The position numbers and the translations under genes were made by a program. DNA of 9,657 bases from Deltaproteobacteria bacterium UBA6967 (GTDB taxonomy: Bacteria > SAR324 > NAC60-12), in contig DJYX01000166.1 in NCBI GenBank assembly GCA_002450295.1, positions 5,919 to 15,575 of the forward strand, written 5' to 3'. This document shows, in pieces, positions 7,172 to 9,657 of this stretch (positions within the stretch are counted from its first letter, which is position 1; every line of letters begins with the position of its first letter). Below the pieces are notes generated by a model. The model saw nothing but the letters and a program-made list of their open reading frames with translations, was not told the origin of the DNA and did not search any database.

Positions 7172-7197
7172 GGTCTGCATTCTCATGAGTGCAGACC
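7172..7197 (+). repeat. Strong intercistronic hairpin between binding protein and permease genes
   Basis: GGTCTGCA (7172-7179) is a perfect inverted repeat of TGCAGACC (7190-7197). The stem continues inward through T-G, T-A and C-G to a TCAT tetraloop, giving 11 pairs. It starts 20 bases after the binding-protein stop. No T-run follows, so it is not a classical terminator. Such hairpins in importer operons can protect the upstream message from 3' decay and lower downstream expression. It also buries the ATG at 7185 and the GTG at 7189. Confidence 0.7.
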
Positions 7198-7229
7198 AGC
7201 CTCCAAACATCTCTTCTCTTTGGCCATAA
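7185..7229 (+). other. Possible 14-codon leader ORF upstream of the first permease
   Basis: An ATG at 7185 opens a frame for MSADQPPNISSLWP, ending at TAA (7227-7229). GAGGT at 7170-7174 sits ten bases before it. It ends seven bases before the probable permease ATG at 7237, close enough for re-initiation, and its start lies in the loop of the hairpin. The permease start itself has no ribosome site, which makes coupling to a leader plausible. It may equally be a remnant of an older permease start lost by frameshift, or chance. Confidence 0.25.
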
Positions 7230-7236
7230 AGTCAGC

Positions 7237-8418
7237 ATGAGTTTTCTAGCAGAGACCTGGCTTTTCTGGTCACTCTTCTTGGTTGGACTATTTCTCTTTC
7301 GGCAGGCACGGCTTTCCTTGATCGGTCAGTTTCTGTTTGAGAGATTTCTGCTCGCACTTTTTACCCTTCTTTTGGTTTCAATTGTCATTTTTGCTGTCAT
7401 GGAAGCTGTCCCAGGGGACTGCGCAACAAGAATGATTGGTTATAAAAATACACAAGGAGTGGTAATCACTGATGCAGACATCCAAGCCGAAAGAGTGCTG
7501 AGAGGATTAGATGGATCGTTACCTGAACGCTGGGGGAAATGGATTTATGGGTTGGTCACGGAAGGAGACCTTGGTTTTTCCTGTGAAAAAAGAGCTCCGG
7601 TCCATCAGGTTTTAGGGAATCGATTTCTAATTTCTTTGGCTGTATGTGCACTCGGGTTGCTTTTCGCTTATTCCCTAGCAATACCTCTTGGAGTGATATC
7701 TGCGGTTATCATGACTCAACCTCTCTTCGATCATGATCCTCTCCGTTCTGCAGGTGAAAAATTCGGAAGAAGTCTAGGACTGGTCATGTCCAAGATTTTT
7801 GAGGCTCTGCTCCGCATTGTTTCATACCTTGGCTTGGCATTACCCAATTTTTTGATAGCTCTAGGAATCATCGTCTTCTACATCCAACTGGATCTTGATG
7901 CGCCAATCGGTCTTTTCTCCGAAGAATTCAGAGACCAAGCTTGGTGGCTTGACGATGGCTTCAATACTGCCAAATTTGGAGACTTTTTGTGGCATTTTTG
8001 GTTGCCAGTGTTCACCTTGGGATGGTCCGCAACAGCTCTACAATTACAGACCGTTCGTGCCTTAACCATTGATGAGGCAAATAAGCTCTATGTTACAGCT
8101 GCACGAGCGCGAGGCCAAGCTGGAGCAGGCCTTTGGATGCGTTATCCAGTTCGACACTCCATTGGCCCTTTGGTCAACTCCATTGGATTTGACTTCAACA
8201 GAATCTTCAACGATCTACCCATTGTCGCTTCCATCATACTTTTGACAGATGCCGGACAACTGTTGCTGACGGCCCTGGCTTTCACGAATGACCAGGAATT
8301 AGCCTCATCTATTCTCTTTCTGATTACACTCACAATTGTCGTGGTCAATTTCTTGAGTGATGTTCTGCTAGCTCTCTTCGATCCAAGAATTCAACGTAGT
8401 GTTTTGAAGGAAGAGTGA
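7237..8418 (+). CDS. ABC transporter permease, DppB type
   Basis: This inner-membrane subunit forms half of the importer channel. From the ATG at 7237 it has 393 residues. The DppB pattern is clear: a first canonical membrane segment at about 34-55 leading into AVPGDCA near 58-63, further hydrophobic segments at about 129-156, 192-215, 252-270, 325-348 and 358-382, and DPR near the C-terminus (382-384). The cytoplasmic EAA-type loop that docks on the ATPase is YVTAARARGQAGAG, about 285-298. An extra hydrophobic segment at 8-21 precedes the usual first helix, and a longer cytoplasmic linker lies near 158-185. A GTG at 7189 would add 16 residues but lies in the hairpin stem, so I prefer the ATG. 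Its stop overlaps the next permease start by one base, which indicates coupled translation. Confidence 0.92.
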   Translation: MSFLAETWLFWSLFLVGLFLFRQARLSLIGQFLFERFLLALFTLLLVSIVIFAVMEAVPGDCATRMIGYKNTQGVVITDADIQAERVLRGLDGSLPERWGKWIYGLVTEGDLGFSCEKRAPVHQVLGNRFLISLAVCALGLLFAYSLAIPLGVISAVIMTQPLFDHDPLRSAGEKFGRSLGLVMSKIFEALLRIVSYLGLALPNFLIALGIIVFYIQLDLDAPIGLFSEEFRDQAWWLDDGFNTAKFGDFLWHFWLPVFTLGWSATALQLQTVRALTIDEANKLYVTAARARGQAGAGLWMRYPVRHSIGPLVNSIGFDFNRIFNDLPIVASIILLTDAGQLLLTALAFTNDQELASSILFLITLTIVVVNFLSDVLLALFDPRIQRSVLKEE

Positions 8419-9545
8419 TGCGAGCAGAGAGTTACTATACTGCTGGTCAATTTGCTCTGATTCGGGCTCGATTTTTCAGGAAGCCCGTCTCCTGCTCAGC
8501 AGGAATTCTCCTGATTATACTAATCCTAACGGGCTTTTTTGCCTCTTTTCTTTCTCCTCATGAACCAAATTCAGCAGGTGCTAATCGACAGTACATCAAT
8601 GGACCCCCGCAAATGCCAAAGTTTCGGGACCAGGATGGTAGTTGGTCCAAACCCTATCTGTGCACATTTGAACAGCAACTTGATCGAAAGACCCTGCGAA
8701 GAGTTCAGGTAGAAAATTGTGAGAAAAAGCGATACCTGACTTGGTTCACTAGGAGTTGGGAATACCAGCTGATTAGCCTGAATTTGGGATTCACAGAGTT
8801 TACCCTAACCTCAAACCTTCACCTCTTTGGCATTGAGACTGGTCAAATCCATCTCTTTGGGACTGAGAAGGCTGGTAAAGACATTTTTGGCAGAACTCTT
8901 CATGCAATCTGGGTTTCGCTTTCCATTGGCTTCCTTGCACTGACTATCAAGCTCACAACCTCGTTACTGGTTGGGGGGATCTCAGGGTATTTTGGGGGCC
9001 GCATTGATGCCATACTCCAAACCTTTACCGAAGCTGTTCGAGTCATTCCTTCCATCCCTATTTATTTGGCCTTGGCCGTGGCGATGCCTGATGAGTGGAG
9101 CTCTGAAACTCGTTATTTTGCGATTGCCTTTATTATTGGAGCATTCGATTTCCCCACCTTAGCGCGAAGACTACGAACTCACCTGCTAGCAGAACGCAAC
9201 CAGGAATATATTCTTGCAGCAAAACTCTCAGGCTCTAGTTCCAGTCGAATCATTCGGAAGCATCTGATCCCTAGCTTCCTTAGCTATATCATCGTCGACA
9301 CTATCATCAACGTCCCTTATATCATTCTCGCAGAGACTTCACTGAGCTTTCTAGGTTTGGGGTTGTCTGAACCCGTCAATTCCATTGGTGTATTGCTCTC
9401 CCAGGCACAAGACGTCGAAGTACAACAGAGCCTCCTCTGGTACTACATACCTGTCGTGTTTTTTGTGCTGATGATTCTTGCCTTTGTCTTGGTCGGAGAT
9501 GGGCTTCGTGATGCGGCTGATCCTTACTCTGAGGAAGGTCGATGA
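8418..9545 (+). CDS. ABC transporter permease, DppC type, with large periplasmic insertion
   Basis: This is the second channel subunit, 375 residues from the ATG at 8418. That start shares its A with the upstream TGA and follows AAGGA by six bases; a GTG three bases earlier is less likely. An N-terminal membrane helix spans about 27-44. Next comes about 100 residues predicted to be periplasmic, up to HLFGTEKAGKDIFGR at 145-159, the usual entry to the permease domain. The EAA loop is YILAAKLSGSSSSRIIRKHL (264-283). SFLGLGL (310-316) and GDGLRDAADP (360-369) are typical DppC C-terminal motifs. DppC itself has about 300 residues; the excess is this insertion, which contains Cys82 and Cys101 that could form a disulfide. 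Similar insertions occur in permeases paired with long family 5 binding proteins. Its stop overlaps the ATPase start. Confidence 0.93.
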   Translation: MRAESYYTAGQFALIRARFFRKPVSCSAGILLIILILTGFFASFLSPHEPNSAGANRQYINGPPQMPKFRDQDGSWSKPYLCTFEQQLDRKTLRRVQVENCEKKRYLTWFTRSWEYQLISLNLGFTEFTLTSNLHLFGIETGQIHLFGTEKAGKDIFGRTLHAIWVSLSIGFLALTIKLTTSLLVGGISGYFGGRIDAILQTFTEAVRVIPSIPIYLALAVAMPDEWSSETRYFAIAFIIGAFDFPTLARRLRTHLLAERNQEYILAAKLSGSSSSRIIRKHLIPSFLSYIIVDTIINVPYIILAETSLSFLGLGLSEPVNSIGVLLSQAQDVEVQQSLLWYYIPVVFFVLMILAFVLVGDGLRDAADPYSEEGR

Positions 9546-9657
9546 GCGAACGTCTTGTTGATGTGAAACATTTGCAGGTTGACTTCAAGACCGAAGAGGG
9601 CTGGTTCACAGCAGTCAAGAACGTCAGCTTTCATATTGAAGCCGGTCAGGTACTTGG
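9542..9657 (+). CDS. ABC transporter ATP-binding protein, DppD type, 5' part only
   Basis: The ATG overlaps the permease stop as ATGA and follows a purine-rich GAGGAAGG site. The 38 complete codons begin MSERLVDVKHLQVDF, then a short turn, then AVKNVSFHIEAGQVLG. This is the standard N-terminal strand pattern of peptide-importer ATPases, ending just before the expected Walker A loop. The window ends inside the gene, so Walker A, the signature motif and Walker B cannot be checked. By position it powers the importer; a second ATPase gene often follows in such operons. Confidence 0.88.
   Translation, partial: MSERLVDVKHLQVDFKTEEGWFTAVKNVSFHIEAGQVL

Noticed and set aside
7161..7240. Hairpin 7172-7197 as a rho-independent terminator
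   Set aside because: No T-run follows the stem, and the downstream genes complete the same importer.

Overview
The window reads as chromosomal DNA of a Gram-negative bacterium. It encodes a secreted protein that looks like an outer-membrane beta-barrel, an OmpR-type regulator and a periplasmic binding-protein transporter. Coding density is high, base composition is moderately low in GC, and the gaps between genes are strongly AT-rich. Protein style suggests a proteobacterium or a related marine lineage, but nothing here fixes the taxon. No rRNA, tRNA, CRISPR array, insertion sequence or phage gene was seen.

Layout. At the left, a + strand gene (19-1257) encodes a signal-peptide protein with beta-barrel-like alternation. 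It converges on a - strand OmpR/PhoB-family response regulator (1332-2078) whose receiver has Glu where the phospho-accepting Asp should be. Upstream of the regulator is an AT-rich gap with small palindromes. Next come two - strand genes in probable operon order: an FAD-dependent oxidoreductase of the DAO superfamily resembling the TIGR03364 group (3705-4832), then histidinol dehydrogenase hisD (about 2325-3608). A 280-base divergent control region (4833-5112) separates these from a + strand ABC importer operon. That operon holds a 679-residue family 5 binding protein (5113-7152), a DppB-type permease (about 7237-8418), a DppC-type permease (8418-9545) and the first 38 codons of a DppD-type ATPase, cut by the window end.

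How the parts may work together. The importer genes are tightly coupled: two junctions overlap as stop/start. The binding-protein/permease junction instead carries a strong hairpin, which would allow the binding protein to be made in excess over the permeases. The flavoenzyme is transcribed away from the importer across a shared control region, and an 8-base motif (ATTAGGTC) occurs once near each side. One possible reading is that the importer brings in a peptide-like or amino compound that the flavoenzyme oxidises. That is inference only, because hisD is an ordinary histidine-biosynthesis enzyme by its residues and no regulator gene for the module is visible.

The points most worth a second look are the Asp-to-Glu receiver, the intercistronic hairpin with its short overlapping leader ORF, and the TIGR03364-like flavoenzyme without visible phosphonate genes. 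I see no clear evidence of an entirely new system.
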